Shown here piece after piece: positions 17,733 to 26,504 of a stretch of 64,000 nucleotides of DNA (positions within the stretch are counted from its first letter, which is position 1; each line of letters begins with the position of its first letter). The translations under genes and the position numbers were made by a program. Source of the DNA: Bradyrhizobium sp. 132 (GTDB lineage Bacteria; Pseudomonadota; Alphaproteobacteria; Rhizobiales; Xanthobacteraceae); the NCBI RefSeq assembly GCF_023074185.1, contig NZ_JADPKY010000158.1:1-64000 (forward strand), given 5' to 3'. The notes below the pieces were generated by a model. That model was not told the DNA's origin. It was given only the letters and a program-made list of their open reading frames with translations, and ran no database searches.

Positions 17733-19028
17733 TCAGTCCTTCCGCTCCGGCACGCGCTTGATCTTCGCGCCGAGCGCATTCAGCCGTTCGTCGATGCGCT
17801 CGTAGCCGCGCTCGATCTGGTCGGCGTTGTCGATCGTGGAGGTGCCCTCGGCGCAGACCGCCGCCAGCAGCATGGCCATGCCGGCGCGGATGTCGGGTGA
17901 GGTCATCGTCGCGCCGTGCAGCCGGCTGGGTCCTGCGATGATGGCGCGGTGCGGGTCGCACAATACGATGCGCGCGCCCATCGCGATCAGCTTGTCGACG
18001 AAGAACATCCGCGATTCGAACATCTTCTCGAACATCAGGATCACGCCCTCGCATTGCGTGGCGGTGACGATCGCGATTGACATCAGATCGGCCGGGAAAG
18101 CCGGCCAGGGCTGGTCCTCCAGCTTCGGCACGTGGCCGCCAAAATCGTCCTGGATCTTCAGCGTCTGGTTCGAGGGCACGATGAGATCGTCGCCTTCAAT
18201 GCGGCAGACGATGCCGAGCCGTTCGAAGCCCATGCGGATCGAGCGCAAATGCTCGACGCCGGCGCGCACGATGCGAAGCGGTGAGCGCGTCACGGCGGCG
18301 AGCCCGATCAGCGAGCCGACCTCGATATGGTCCGGCTGGATCCGGTAAGTCGCACCGCCCAGCGTCGCCGGACCGTGCACCATCATGGTGTTGGTGCCGA
18401 TGCCTTCGATCTTCGCGCCGAGCGCGACCAGGAAGTTGGCGAGGTCCTGCACATGCGGCTCGGACGCGGCGTTGCGCAAATAGGTGACGCCGTCGGCGGC
18501 GACTGCCGCGACCAGCGCATTCTCGGTCGCGGTGACGCTGGGCTCGTCCAAAAACACGTCCGCGCCGGCCAGCCTTGCCGCGCGGAATTCGAGCCGGTCG
18601 GTCGCAGTGACTTTGGCCCCCAACTGCTCCAGCGCCAGCACATGTGTGTCGAGCCGGCGGCGGCCGATGACGTCGCCGCCGGGCGGCGGCAGCATGACTT
18701 CGCCGCAGCGGGCGAGCAGCGGGCCCGCGAGCAGGATCGAGGCGCGGATGCGGACGCACAAGTCGGGATCGAGATCGGCGGCGCGGATGCTCTTGGCGTG
18801 AATATGAAGCGTATTGCGGGCCGTCCATTCCGCGGCAGCGCCGACCGAGCGGATCAGCTCGACCAGCGTCTCGGTGTCGCGAATCCGCGGCACGTTTTCC
18901 AGCGTCACCGGATGCTCGGTGAGCAGGGCTGCCGCGATGATCGGCAGGGCCGCATTCTTGTTGCCGGACGGCTCGATCGAGCCCGAGAGCCGCTGACCGC
19001 CCTCGACGATGTACTGGATGGGCGCCAC
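17733..19028 (-). CDS. murA: UDP-GlcNAc enolpyruvyl transferase MurA (Asp variant)
   Basis: First committed enzyme of peptidoglycan synthesis: transfers enolpyruvate from PEP to UDP-N-acetylglucosamine in the cytoplasm. The EPSP-synthase/MurA fold is shown by GSIEPSGNKNAALPI at residues 16-30 and by RIRASILLAGPLLARCG at about 93-109. At 431 aa it has normal length. The loop that usually reads PGGC reads PGGD here (Asp119), so the catalytic cysteine alkylated by fosfomycin (Cys115 in E. coli) is replaced. Mycobacterial and chlamydial MurA have Asp at this position, remain active and resist fosfomycin. It lies downstream of gyrB, separated by a repeat. Confidence 0.92.
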   Translation of the reverse strand: MAPIQYIVEGGQRLSGSIEPSGNKNAALPIIAAALLTEHPVTLENVPRIRDTETLVELIRSVGAAAEWTARNTLHIHAKSIRAADLDPDLCVRIRASILLAGPLLARCGEVMLPPPGGDVIGRRRLDTHVLALEQLGAKVTATDRLEFRAARLAGADVFLDEPSVTATENALVAAVAADGVTYLRNAASEPHVQDLANFLVALGAKIEGIGTNTMMVHGPATLGGATYRIQPDHIEVGSLIGLAAVTRSPLRIVRAGVEHLRSIRMGFERLGIVCRIEGDDLIVPSNQTLKIQDDFGGHVPKLEDQPWPAFPADLMSIAIVTATQCEGVILMFEKMFESRMFFVDKLIAMGARIVLCDPHRAIIAGPSRLHGATMTSPDIRAGMAMLLAAVCAEGTSTIDNADQIERGYERIDERLNALGAKIKRVPERKD

Positions 19029-19159
19029 GAAGGTCTCACTGTTCTTGGGTGGGGCGGGTGATTTTCGAGGCGGAAACTACAGAGAATTGAGCGGGGGAGC
19101 AATTCTGCACTTGTCGCGGACGAAGGGCGCCCGGCGGCCCTCCGGATTGCCGATGCCCA

Positions 19160-19270
19160 ACCCTCATGGTGAGGAGCGCGGAACGCGCGTCTCGAACCAT
19201 GAAGGCCCGGCTCTCGCTTGCGGCCATCCTTCGAGACGCCCGCTTGTTGCGGGCTCCTCAGGATGAGGGC
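19160..19270. repeat. dispersed repeat, CCTCATCCTGAGGAGC family
   Basis: A 111 bp element of two inverted halves: CCCTCATGGTGAGGAGCGCG ... GCGTCTCGAACCATG and CCATCCTTCGAGACGCCCGC ... CTCCTCAGGATGAGGG. It ends 5 bp from the gyrB stop. Related copies are at 32403-32537 and 34779-34889. Confidence 0.75.
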
Positions 19271-19275
19271 GAGCG

Positions 19276-21711
19276 CTAGATATCGATCGTCGCGCTCAGC
19301 GAATGTTCCTGGATGAAGTCGCGGCGCGGCTCGACCACGTCGCCCATCAGCTTGGTGAAGATGTCGTCGGCCTCGTCGACCTCCTTGACCTTCACCTGGA
19401 GCAGCGAGCGTGCATCGATGTTGAGCGTCGTCTCCCAGAGCTGCTCCGGGTTCATCTCGCCCAGACCTTTGTAGCGCTGCAGCGTGACGCCCTTGCGGCC
19501 GGCGTCGGTGACGGCTTCGAACAGATCGACCGGGCCGTAGACCATATGCTCCACGTCCTTGCGCCGCAGCTTGCCGGGGCGGACATAAACGTCCTCGAGC
19601 TTCACCGTGTACTCGTCCAGCTTTCGCGCTTCGACCGAGCCGAGGAAGGCGTCGTCGATGACGGCGGCTTCCTTGACGCCGCGCACCGTACGCTCGAATT
19701 GGAAACCATGGCCTTCCACGTATTGACCGACCCAGCCGCGTTCGACCTCGTCGGCGAGAGTGTCGAGGCGGGTGGCGATGTATTGCGCGGCCGCGGCGGC
19801 TTTCTCCGGATCGCCGTAGATCGCCTTGTTGAGCACGCCGGTGATGGCGGCCTGCTCGATCACCTTGCGATTGTAGCGGGTGTGCAGGCTGCGCAGGATG
19901 CCGCGGACGGCGCGGGCGTCGTCGACCAGCGAACGCAGGTCGCGGCCGGTACGATCGCCGCCGGTACCGGGAATATAGACGCAATCGTCCAGCCCGGTAT
20001 CGATCAGATAATCTTCCAGCGCGCGCTCATCCTTCAGATACTGCTCGGACTTGCCGCGGTTGACCTTATAGAGCGGCGGCTGGGCGATATAGAGATAGCC
20101 GCCGTCGATGATGTCGCGCATCTGACGGTAGAAGAAAGTGAGCAGCAGCGTGCGGATGTGGGCGCCGTCGACGTCGGCGTCCGTCATCACGATGATCTTG
20201 TGATAGCGCAGCTTCTCGATCGAGAATTCGTCGCTGATGCCGGTGCCGAGCGCGGTGATGAGCGTGCCGATCTGCTCGCTGCCTAGCATCTTGTCGGGAC
20301 GCACGCGTTCGACGTTGAGGATCTTGCCGCGCAGCGGCAGCACCGCCTGGAATTCGCGGTTGCGGCCCTGCTTGGCGCTGCCGCCGGCCGAGTCGCCCTC
20401 GACGATGAAGAGCTCGGACTTGGCCGGGTCCTTTTCCTGGCAGTCGGCGAGCTTGCCGGGCAGCGAGGAGACCGAGAGCGGGCTCTTGCGCGTCAGCTCG
20501 CGCGCCTTTCGCGCGGCTTCGCGGGCCGCGGCCGCCTGGATCACCTTGCCGACGATCATCTTGGCTTCGGAAGGGTGCTCCTCGAACCAGGCCTGGAGCG
20601 CCTCGTTGAGCACGTTCTCGACCACGGGGCGCACTTCCGAGGACACCAGCTTGTCCTTGGTCTGCGACGAAAATTTCGGGTCCGGCACCTTCACGGAGAG
20701 AACGGCGGTGAGGCCTTCGCGGCAGTCGTCGCCGGTGAGCGCGATCTTTTCCTTTTTCGCGTTGGCATCGGCATAGCCGTTGACCTGGCGCGTCAGCGCG
20801 CCGCGGAAGCCGGCGAGATGGGTGCCGCCGTCGCGCTGCGGGATGTTGTTGGTGAAGCACAGCACGTTCTCGTGGTAGCTGTCGTTCCACCACAACGCGG
20901 CCTCGACGCCGATGCCGTTGGCTTCCGCGCGCACCATGATCGGCGCCGGCACGATCGCCTTCTTGTTGCGGTCGAGATATTTGACGAATTCCTCGACGCC
21001 GCCGGAATAGTGCATCTCCTCGCGCTTCTCGACCGCGTGACGCATGTCGGAGAGTGCGATGTTGACGCCGGAATTGAGGAAGGCGAGCTCGCGCAGCCGG
21101 TGCTCCAGCGTGGCGAAATCATATTCGATGTTCTTGAAGGTTTCGGTCGAGGCCTGGAACGTCACCTCGGTGCCGCGCCTGCCGGGCGCGTCGCCGACGG
21201 CCTTGAGCGGTGCAACGGCGTCGCCATGGGCGAACTCGATGTAGTGCTCCTTGTTGTCGCGCCAGATGCGCAAGCCGAGCTTGCTCGACAGCGCGTTGAC
21301 GACGGAAACGCCGACGCCGTGCAGGCCGCCGGAAACCTTGTAGGAGTTCTGGTCGAACTTTCCGCCGGCATGCAGCTGGGTCATGATGACCTCGGCCGCC
21401 GAGATGCCTTCGCCCTTGTGGATGTCGACGGGAATACCGCGACCGTCGTCGCGCACGGTGACGGAATTGTCGGCATTGAGCACGACATCGACGCGCGTGG
21501 CGTGGCCCGCGAGCGCCTCGTCGATCGCATTGTCGACGACCTCGTAGACCATGTGATGTAGGCCCGAGCCGTCATCGGTATCGCCGATATACATGCCCGG
21601 ACGCTTGCGGACGGCATCGAGACCCTTGAGCACGCGGATCGATTCCGCCCCGTAATCGCTCGGATTTGAGGGTTCGTTTTCGGCAGGCGTCTGCCGAGCA
21701 GGTTCTGTCAT
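19276..21711 (-). CDS. gyrB: DNA gyrase subunit B
   Basis: ATP-driven subunit of the type II topoisomerase that introduces negative supercoils. The GHKL ATPase domain begins SIRVLKGLDAVRKRPGMYIG and contains EVVDNAIDEA; the TOPRIM part has IVEGDSAGGSAKQGRNREFQ and the conserved MTDADVDGAHI; the C-terminus has the QRYKGLGEMNPEQLWETT signature. I chose ATG at 21711 (811 aa) because the upstream 23 codons show no homology. It sits in the replication block, but two extra genes separate it from recF. The 280 bp upstream contains its promoter. Confidence 0.97.
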   Translation of the reverse strand: MTEPARQTPAENEPSNPSDYGAESIRVLKGLDAVRKRPGMYIGDTDDGSGLHHMVYEVVDNAIDEALAGHATRVDVVLNADNSVTVRDDGRGIPVDIHKGEGISAAEVIMTQLHAGGKFDQNSYKVSGGLHGVGVSVVNALSSKLGLRIWRDNKEHYIEFAHGDAVAPLKAVGDAPGRRGTEVTFQASTETFKNIEYDFATLEHRLRELAFLNSGVNIALSDMRHAVEKREEMHYSGGVEEFVKYLDRNKKAIVPAPIMVRAEANGIGVEAALWWNDSYHENVLCFTNNIPQRDGGTHLAGFRGALTRQVNGYADANAKKEKIALTGDDCREGLTAVLSVKVPDPKFSSQTKDKLVSSEVRPVVENVLNEALQAWFEEHPSEAKMIVGKVIQAAAAREAARKARELTRKSPLSVSSLPGKLADCQEKDPAKSELFIVEGDSAGGSAKQGRNREFQAVLPLRGKILNVERVRPDKMLGSEQIGTLITALGTGISDEFSIEKLRYHKIIVMTDADVDGAHIRTLLLTFFYRQMRDIIDGGYLYIAQPPLYKVNRGKSEQYLKDERALEDYLIDTGLDDCVYIPGTGGDRTGRDLRSLVDDARAVRGILRSLHTRYNRKVIEQAAITGVLNKAIYGDPEKAAAAAQYIATRLDTLADEVERGWVGQYVEGHGFQFERTVRGVKEAAVIDDAFLGSVEARKLDEYTVKLEDVYVRPGKLRRKDVEHMVYGPVDLFEAVTDAGRKGVTLQRYKGLGEMNPEQLWETTLNIDARSLLQVKVKEVDEADDIFTKLMGDVVEPRRDFIQEHSLSATIDI

Positions 21712-21991
21712 GAGAGGCCTTCGAGATGTCGCCCGAATCAGCGGCGCAAAAGGCGCTGATATGCGGGCTATTTGTGCCACGAAAGACCGATTGCGCCTAG
21801 CGCAAAGTATCTCCCGGCAAGTCCTTGATCAGATGGGATTTTTTGGCCGGTTTTCAAGGCTTTCGAAGGCCGATTCCAGGCGCTGGAAAAAGCGCGATTC
21901 GAGAAGCCGTTTCGGGCCGTGGAAGGCGTGGATTTTGCGGGGGCGAGGAGCGTTCCGAGGCGCTTGGAACGCCCGGAACGGCCTTGCAGGC

Positions 21992-24157
21992 TCAATACAT
22001 CTGAAGCGGCAGCACGTCTCCGTTTGGCCCCACCAGGAGGCCAGGCATCGCCGGCGGCCACGGTGAGGGTCTCGGTCCGGGCAGGGCGTCCCGTCAGACG
22101 CAGCGCGTACTGGTACTTGCCGGGCGGCAGATCGAGCATCGGGCCTTTCGGCGACTGCGGGCCACCGGCGCCGGCCGCGATCTTCACGGTCTGATTGTTG
22201 ATCGTCAGCGATGCTTCCTTCGGCCCCATATTGCCGAGCATCAGCCTGGCCTGTCCGGCCTTCGGCATGACGTCGGCCTTGGCCGCGGCCTGCGGATTCC
22301 GCTGCACCAGGCTGACAATTGTCTCGTCCCTGGCGCGGCCAAGCTTCAGCAGGGCCGGCCCCTCCGGCGAGGTGAACGCGAGCTCCGCCCGCTCGGCGGT
22401 CACGGTCGCGCCGTCGGCCTTCTCCCGCCAGCCGCGCTTGGTCAGCTCCGTGCGATAGAACGCGAGGACGTCGCCAAGCGCGGCGGGGATGCTGGCTTCG
22501 AGCTCGGTTCGGAACGACTGGTCGCTGCCGGGGAATTTCGTGGAGCTAACTCCGGTCGAGCTGTGCTGCGTGGGCACCGGCAGGGCGGAATCGGGATCGA
22601 GCGTGAGCGGCTCGGTCGGCTTGGCTTGCACCGACGCGACCTGTCCCGGCTTGGCCTGGGCGGGCTTCGCTGCAGCCATCACCAGGCCCGATCCGTTGGC
22701 GCTGACATTCACCTTCGGCCCCATCTGCATCACGGTCATCGAGATCGATTTGCCGCCCTTTGCGAACTCCAATACCGCCATGTTCGGCTGGTTGATGACG
22801 GACGGCTGCTCCTTCCAGCCTGCTGATTTCAGCAGCGCCCGGTAAAACGTGGCGAGCGCCTTCACGCTCGACGTGGAGGAGAATTCGAGCCGGCCGTCGT
22901 CGCCCTCGAACGTCACGCCCTCGGCGGTTTCAGGCAGCGGCACTGGCGTCTTGCTGTCGGCCAGTGCATTCAGCGGCGCATCTGACAGCGCGGCCGCCTG
23001 CACCTTGCGTCTTGCCTCGTCGGCCGTGATGAGCTGCTTGGCTGAACCTAACGCATTCCCAAGGAACTTCTCGTCGGCCTCTTTCTTCGCCTTGGCGCGG
23101 GCGGCAAGCGCGGACTCCTTCACCTGCGCGGTCAGGCTGACCATGGTGAAATCGTATTTGCGGCCAAGCCGCAGCAGGCCGGTTTCCTTCGCCGAGGAGA
23201 TCTTGATCGCCACCTCGTCGCCGGGCGCGAGCGGCGCGCTGCCGTCCTCCTGCCAGCCGCGCGCGGCGAGCTCGCGATGATAGAAGGCGAGCACGGCGGG
23301 CAGCTCGGCCATCGCGGCGGCCGACATTTCGCGCTTGTCAGAGCTTGCGCTGCCGAGGCCCCTGGCCGTCTTGGTCGGGCTCGGCCGCGGCAGGCCGGCC
23401 AGATCGCTGTCCGCTTTGAGCTCGCTGGGTAGCGCAAAGGGCGCGACCCGGATATCGACATTGGTGCGGCCATCGTCGCGGCGCGTCAGCGTCAGCATCA
23501 CGGGCTTCTGCTGATAAAAGCCGGTCTCCTTGCTATCGGCGTGCGCGTAGAACGCGCGCAGGCCGTTGGGAACGGTTTCATCCAGGATGGTCGTCCAGCG
23601 CGCAGCGGTTTCCGGCGTGAGCTTCTGCCAGCCGATCGCAGCCATCTGGCTGCTGTAGAAGTCCGACGTTGCATCGAGCGGCGTCGGCGCGATGCAGTCG
23701 AGATAGGGCCGCGTCCCGTCAAACACGATGTCGCTTGCGCCTTCCGGAAATGGCACGTTCCCGTAGATCCGGTCGGTCGTGTAGTAAACCACGGACTGGT
23801 CGGGCCGGCCGAGCGCCTGCGTGAAATGAACGAAAAGGCCCTGCCGACCCTTCTTGAACTTCAGCAGGCTGCTTTTCTCCTCCAGCGGCATCACATAGGG
23901 CACCAGCCGTTGGCGCTCAGGAGTTTTTGGACCGCGGGCAGCGTCGCCGCCTGCGGCGTCGGCATGCGATACTCGACGCGATAGGGATCGGGGCGCGAGG
24001 TGTCTTCCACCGCGCCCTCGAGCTGCGGCAGCGCGTGGACGTCGATGATGCCCTCGTCGGCGCCGGCCGCGATCGAGCAACTCGCCATCAGGAAGAGACC
24101 GCATGCAAGCAGCTGCCATCGTGCCGGGACTTGCGTCCCGCGCGGGATCATCGACAT
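21992..24157 (-). pseudogene. secreted protein with four repeat modules, two frameshifts
   Basis: Not assignable to a named family. The start at 24157 (GGAG upstream) opens a signal peptide with a possible lipobox (LMASC, Cys27), then runs to SANGW and stops. Adding one G near 23901-23906 restores the frame through about 640 codons. A second correction near 22037-22043 joins VAAGDAW to LLVGPNGDVLPLQMY and a stop at 21992, giving about 722 aa. Four copies of an FY-x3-L-x3-GW motif (restored residues about 167-177, 292-302, 438-448 and 567-577) mark tandem modules of 100-150 residues linked by low-complexity KPAQAKPGQ-type spacers. Probably periplasmic or lipid-anchored. Both breaks look like lost G residues in runs, so sequencing error is possible. 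Confidence 0.6.
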
Positions 24158-24283
24158 GGTTACGTCTCCAGGATGCCGCGCGGCGCTTTGGCGCGTGCGA
24201 TTGCAATGGCTGCGCCACAGTCGGCGTGGTCTCAGACCAGAAGTCGCGTCGGGAAGCGGGCAGGTTCAAAGATCTCGGAGGTC

Positions 24284-24538
24284 TCAATAGAGCTGGAGCG
24301 GCGACCATGCCTCGCCGTCGCGCCCGACGGTGAGCTCCCAGGCGTCGCCGGCCGCGACGGTCGGTGCGGGCAGCTTGGCATCGGGATCCGGCGTGAGGTC
24401 GGCCGAGAACAGCGGCGACAGATGCGGCATCCAGGCGCCGGCGCTTGCCGCGAGCATGCACGTCGCGAGCAAGACGAGGCCGCACGCAAACGCCCGCCAT
24501 CGTGCCGGGGCTTGCACCCCGGACCTTACCGTCCGCAT
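24284..24538 (-). CDS. mini-paralog of the modular secreted protein (84 aa)
   Basis: The start at 24538 has GGAG five bases upstream. The N-terminus (PARWRAFACGLVLLATC) closely matches the signal peptide of the gene just downstream (PARWQLLACGLFLMASC), and the last 24 residues (VAAGDAW...VGRDG...PLQLY) match that gene's C-terminus. It therefore looks like the same gene with the whole modular centre removed, or an ancestral unit of it. The upstream DNA of the two genes is also recognisably duplicated. Function unknown; probably exported, possibly a lipoprotein through Cys-LLATC although Thr at -1 is unusual. Confidence 0.62.
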   Translation of the reverse strand: MRTVRSGVQAPARWRAFACGLVLLATCMLAASAGAWMPHLSPLFSADLTPDPDAKLPAPTVAAGDAWELTVGRDGEAWSPLQLY

Positions 24539-24658
24539 CTCATTCTCCAGGAATGCCGCGCGCATCAGTGTCATCGCGCGATGGCAGCGCTGCGACACTA
24601 TCGGCGCGGCCTCAGACAGCTAGTCGTTGACGGGACCACGCGGGTTCAATGCGGCGGC

Positions 24659-25795
24659 TCACCGACGCGCGCTGACTTGTCCGCTCTCGACGTCAAAGAT
24701 CTCGCCCCCGGTGCCGATCTCGACGAAGGCGGCCGGATCTGCGCCGGTCAGCCACACCTGCGCGCCGAGCTTGCGCAGCTCGTCGAACAGTGCCGCGCGC
24801 CTGCTGGGGTCGAGATGCGCGACGACCTCGTCGAGCAGCAGCAGCGGCACGATGCCGGTCATCTCGGCGACCAGGCTCGCATGCGCCAGCACCAATCCGA
24901 TCAGCAACGCCTTCTGCTCGCCGGTCGAGGCATCGCGCGCCGGCATGCTTTTCGGCGCGTAGATCACCTGGAGATCCGTGAGATGCGGACCGTCCGTGGT
25001 GCGGCCGGCGATGGCGTCACGTGGACGGTTGTCGCGCAGGATCTGGCGGTAGCGGTCCTCGACCGACGTCGCCGTCTCGTTCAGCAGCGCGTTCTCCATC
25101 CAGCCGTCGAGCCCGATTTGCGCCGAGGGGAAGGCGGAGGTCTGCGCGCGTGCATTCAACATGCCGGTGAGACGTGCCGCGGTCTGGCCGCGGGTTGCGG
25201 CGACCGCGACCGCAAGCTCCGCGGTCTCGCGCTCGATCGCGTCACACCAATGGTCGTCGTAATTGCGCGTCTCGAGCAGGCGGTTGCGCGAGCGCAGCGA
25301 GCGGTCCAGCGCCGAGATGCGGCTGGAATGGTCGCTGTCGATGGCAAGCACCAGGCGGTCGAAGAAGCGCCGGCGCTCGGACGCCGCACCCATGAACAGT
25401 CCGTCCATCGCCGGCGTCAGCCACACCATGCGGATATGGTCGCCGAACGCCGCCGCCGAATTGACCGGTTCGCGGTCGATGCGGCAGCGCCGGCTGACCG
25501 CGGCATCGGCGCGCGGCGGATCGACGCCGGTGCCGAGCGTGGCGAGGCCCAGCGCGCCCTCGACCTGTGCAGATACCGCCCAGGAGCCGTCGCCCTGGTT
25601 GTCGGCAACGTCGTCCAGCGTCGCACGCCGCAAGCCGCGTCCCGGCGACAGGAACGAGATCGCCTCGATGCAATTGGTCTTGCCCGCCCCGTTCGGCCCG
25701 ACCAGCGCCACCATGTCAGCCGTCGCCTCGAGCCCCGCCGCCCGGTAATTGCGAAAATGCGTCAGCGTCAGGCGATGAATGCGGGAGGGGGTCAT
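24659..25795 (-). CDS. recF: DNA replication and repair protein RecF
   Basis: SMC-like ATPase that loads RecA at single-stranded gaps together with RecO and RecR. Walker A GPNGAGKTNCIEAI lies at about residues 34-47, the ABC signature region near LSPGRGLR and ASTGEQKALLIGLVLAHA, and Walker B LLLLDEVVAHLD near residue 320. At 378 aa it is full length. It belongs to the dnaA-dnaN-recF-gyrB block; here a DUF559 gene and repeats separate it from dnaN. Confidence 0.95.
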   Translation of the reverse strand: MTPSRIHRLTLTHFRNYRAAGLEATADMVALVGPNGAGKTNCIEAISFLSPGRGLRRATLDDVADNQGDGSWAVSAQVEGALGLATLGTGVDPPRADAAVSRRCRIDREPVNSAAAFGDHIRMVWLTPAMDGLFMGAASERRRFFDRLVLAIDSDHSSRISALDRSLRSRNRLLETRNYDDHWCDAIERETAELAVAVAATRGQTAARLTGMLNARAQTSAFPSAQIGLDGWMENALLNETATSVEDRYRQILRDNRPRDAIAGRTTDGPHLTDLQVIYAPKSMPARDASTGEQKALLIGLVLAHASLVAEMTGIVPLLLLDEVVAHLDPSRRAALFDELRKLGAQVWLTGADPAAFVEIGTGGEIFDVESGQVSARR

Positions 25796-25820
25796 GTTGA
25801 AACTGCGGCGCGCTCTGATC

Positions 25821-25880
25821 CCCTCTCCCCTTGTGGGAGAGGGTGGCGCCTCACGAAGTGAGGCGACGGGTGAGGGGTAT
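25821..25880. repeat. CCCTCTCCCC palindromic repeat
   Basis: CCCTCTCCCCTTGTGGGAGAGGG followed by a short inner palindrome and GGGTGAGGGG. It immediately abuts the stop codon of the DUF559 gene. It is the left-hand member of a pair with 26288-26433. Confidence 0.7.
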
Positions 25881-25881
25881 G

Positions 25882-26247
25882 TTACCGCGCAGCAAGCTTT
25901 GCAAGGATATCCTCCAATACCGAAGCGGGCTGCTGTAATACGTCATTGTTCCAGTAACGCGCGATGACAAAGCCTTCAGCGGAGAGAGCCGCATCACGCG
26001 CTGCATCGCTTCCTGATTCTGCGTGCTGACTGCCGTCGATCTCGATCACAAGGCGCTTCTCGAAGCAGACGAAGTCGAGAATGTAGTTCTCGATCGGAGC
26101 CTGTCGGCGAAATTTGTAGGCCGATAGCCGGCGATCCCTCAGTAAGCGCCACATAGCTGCTTCCGCATCCGTTGGCTCGTGCCGCATGCTCTTCGCGAAC
26201 TGGCGAAGATGCCTGGCAGTCGGCCGATGATGCGAGCCGCGCGGCAT
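25882..26247 (-). CDS. DUF559 endonuclease-like protein
   Basis: 121 aa protein of the DUF559 group, which shares the PD-(D/E)XK fold of very-short-patch-repair nucleases. The N-terminus AKSMRHEPTDAEAAMWRLLRDRRL, then FRRQAPIENYILDFVCFEKRLVIEIDGSQH gives the characteristic D-x(n)-E-x-D catalytic set. The C-terminus FVIARYWNNDVLQ closes the fold. Such genes are often isolated and of unknown role. It separates recF from dnaN and has CCCTCTCCCC repeats directly on both sides, suggesting insertion as a unit. Confidence 0.85.
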   Translation of the reverse strand: MPRGSHHRPTARHLRQFAKSMRHEPTDAEAAMWRLLRDRRLSAYKFRRQAPIENYILDFVCFEKRLVIEIDGSQHAESGSDAARDAALSAEGFVIARYWNNDVLQQPASVLEDILAKLAAR

Positions 26248-26287
26248 CGGCGCTCATTCTGAATGTTGTTGGGACGCGGTGCTCTTC

Positions 26288-26433
26288 CCCTCTCCCCTTG
26301 CGGGAGAGGGTGCCGTCGCGCAGCGACGGCGGGTGAGGGGTTGTCTCCGCACAGGAAGTATCGCGAGAGGACCCCTCACCCGAGTAAGATCTTGGCTAAT
26401 AGCGGAGCTGCCCTCTCCCGCAAGGGGAGAGGG
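26288..26433. repeat. CCCTCTCCCC composite repeat
   Basis: The outer segments CCCTCTCCCCTTGCGGGAG and CTCCCGCAAGGGGAGAGGG are near-perfect inverted copies, with further inner palindromes (CCGTCGCGCAGCGACGG). It fills most of the gap between DUF559 and dnaN. Confidence 0.75.
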
Positions 26434-26504
26434 CGCGGTAAGGCGCATCGCGCCTGGTTCATGACGGAATACGAATACCTGGTGTCCGCGCGGGAGCACG
26501 TCCC

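Noticed and set aside
24158..24500. N-terminal extension of the modular secreted gene frame
   Set aside because: The Arg-rich sequence upstream of the frameshift is a different frame of the real gene and of its paralog; the signal peptide start at 24157 is correct.
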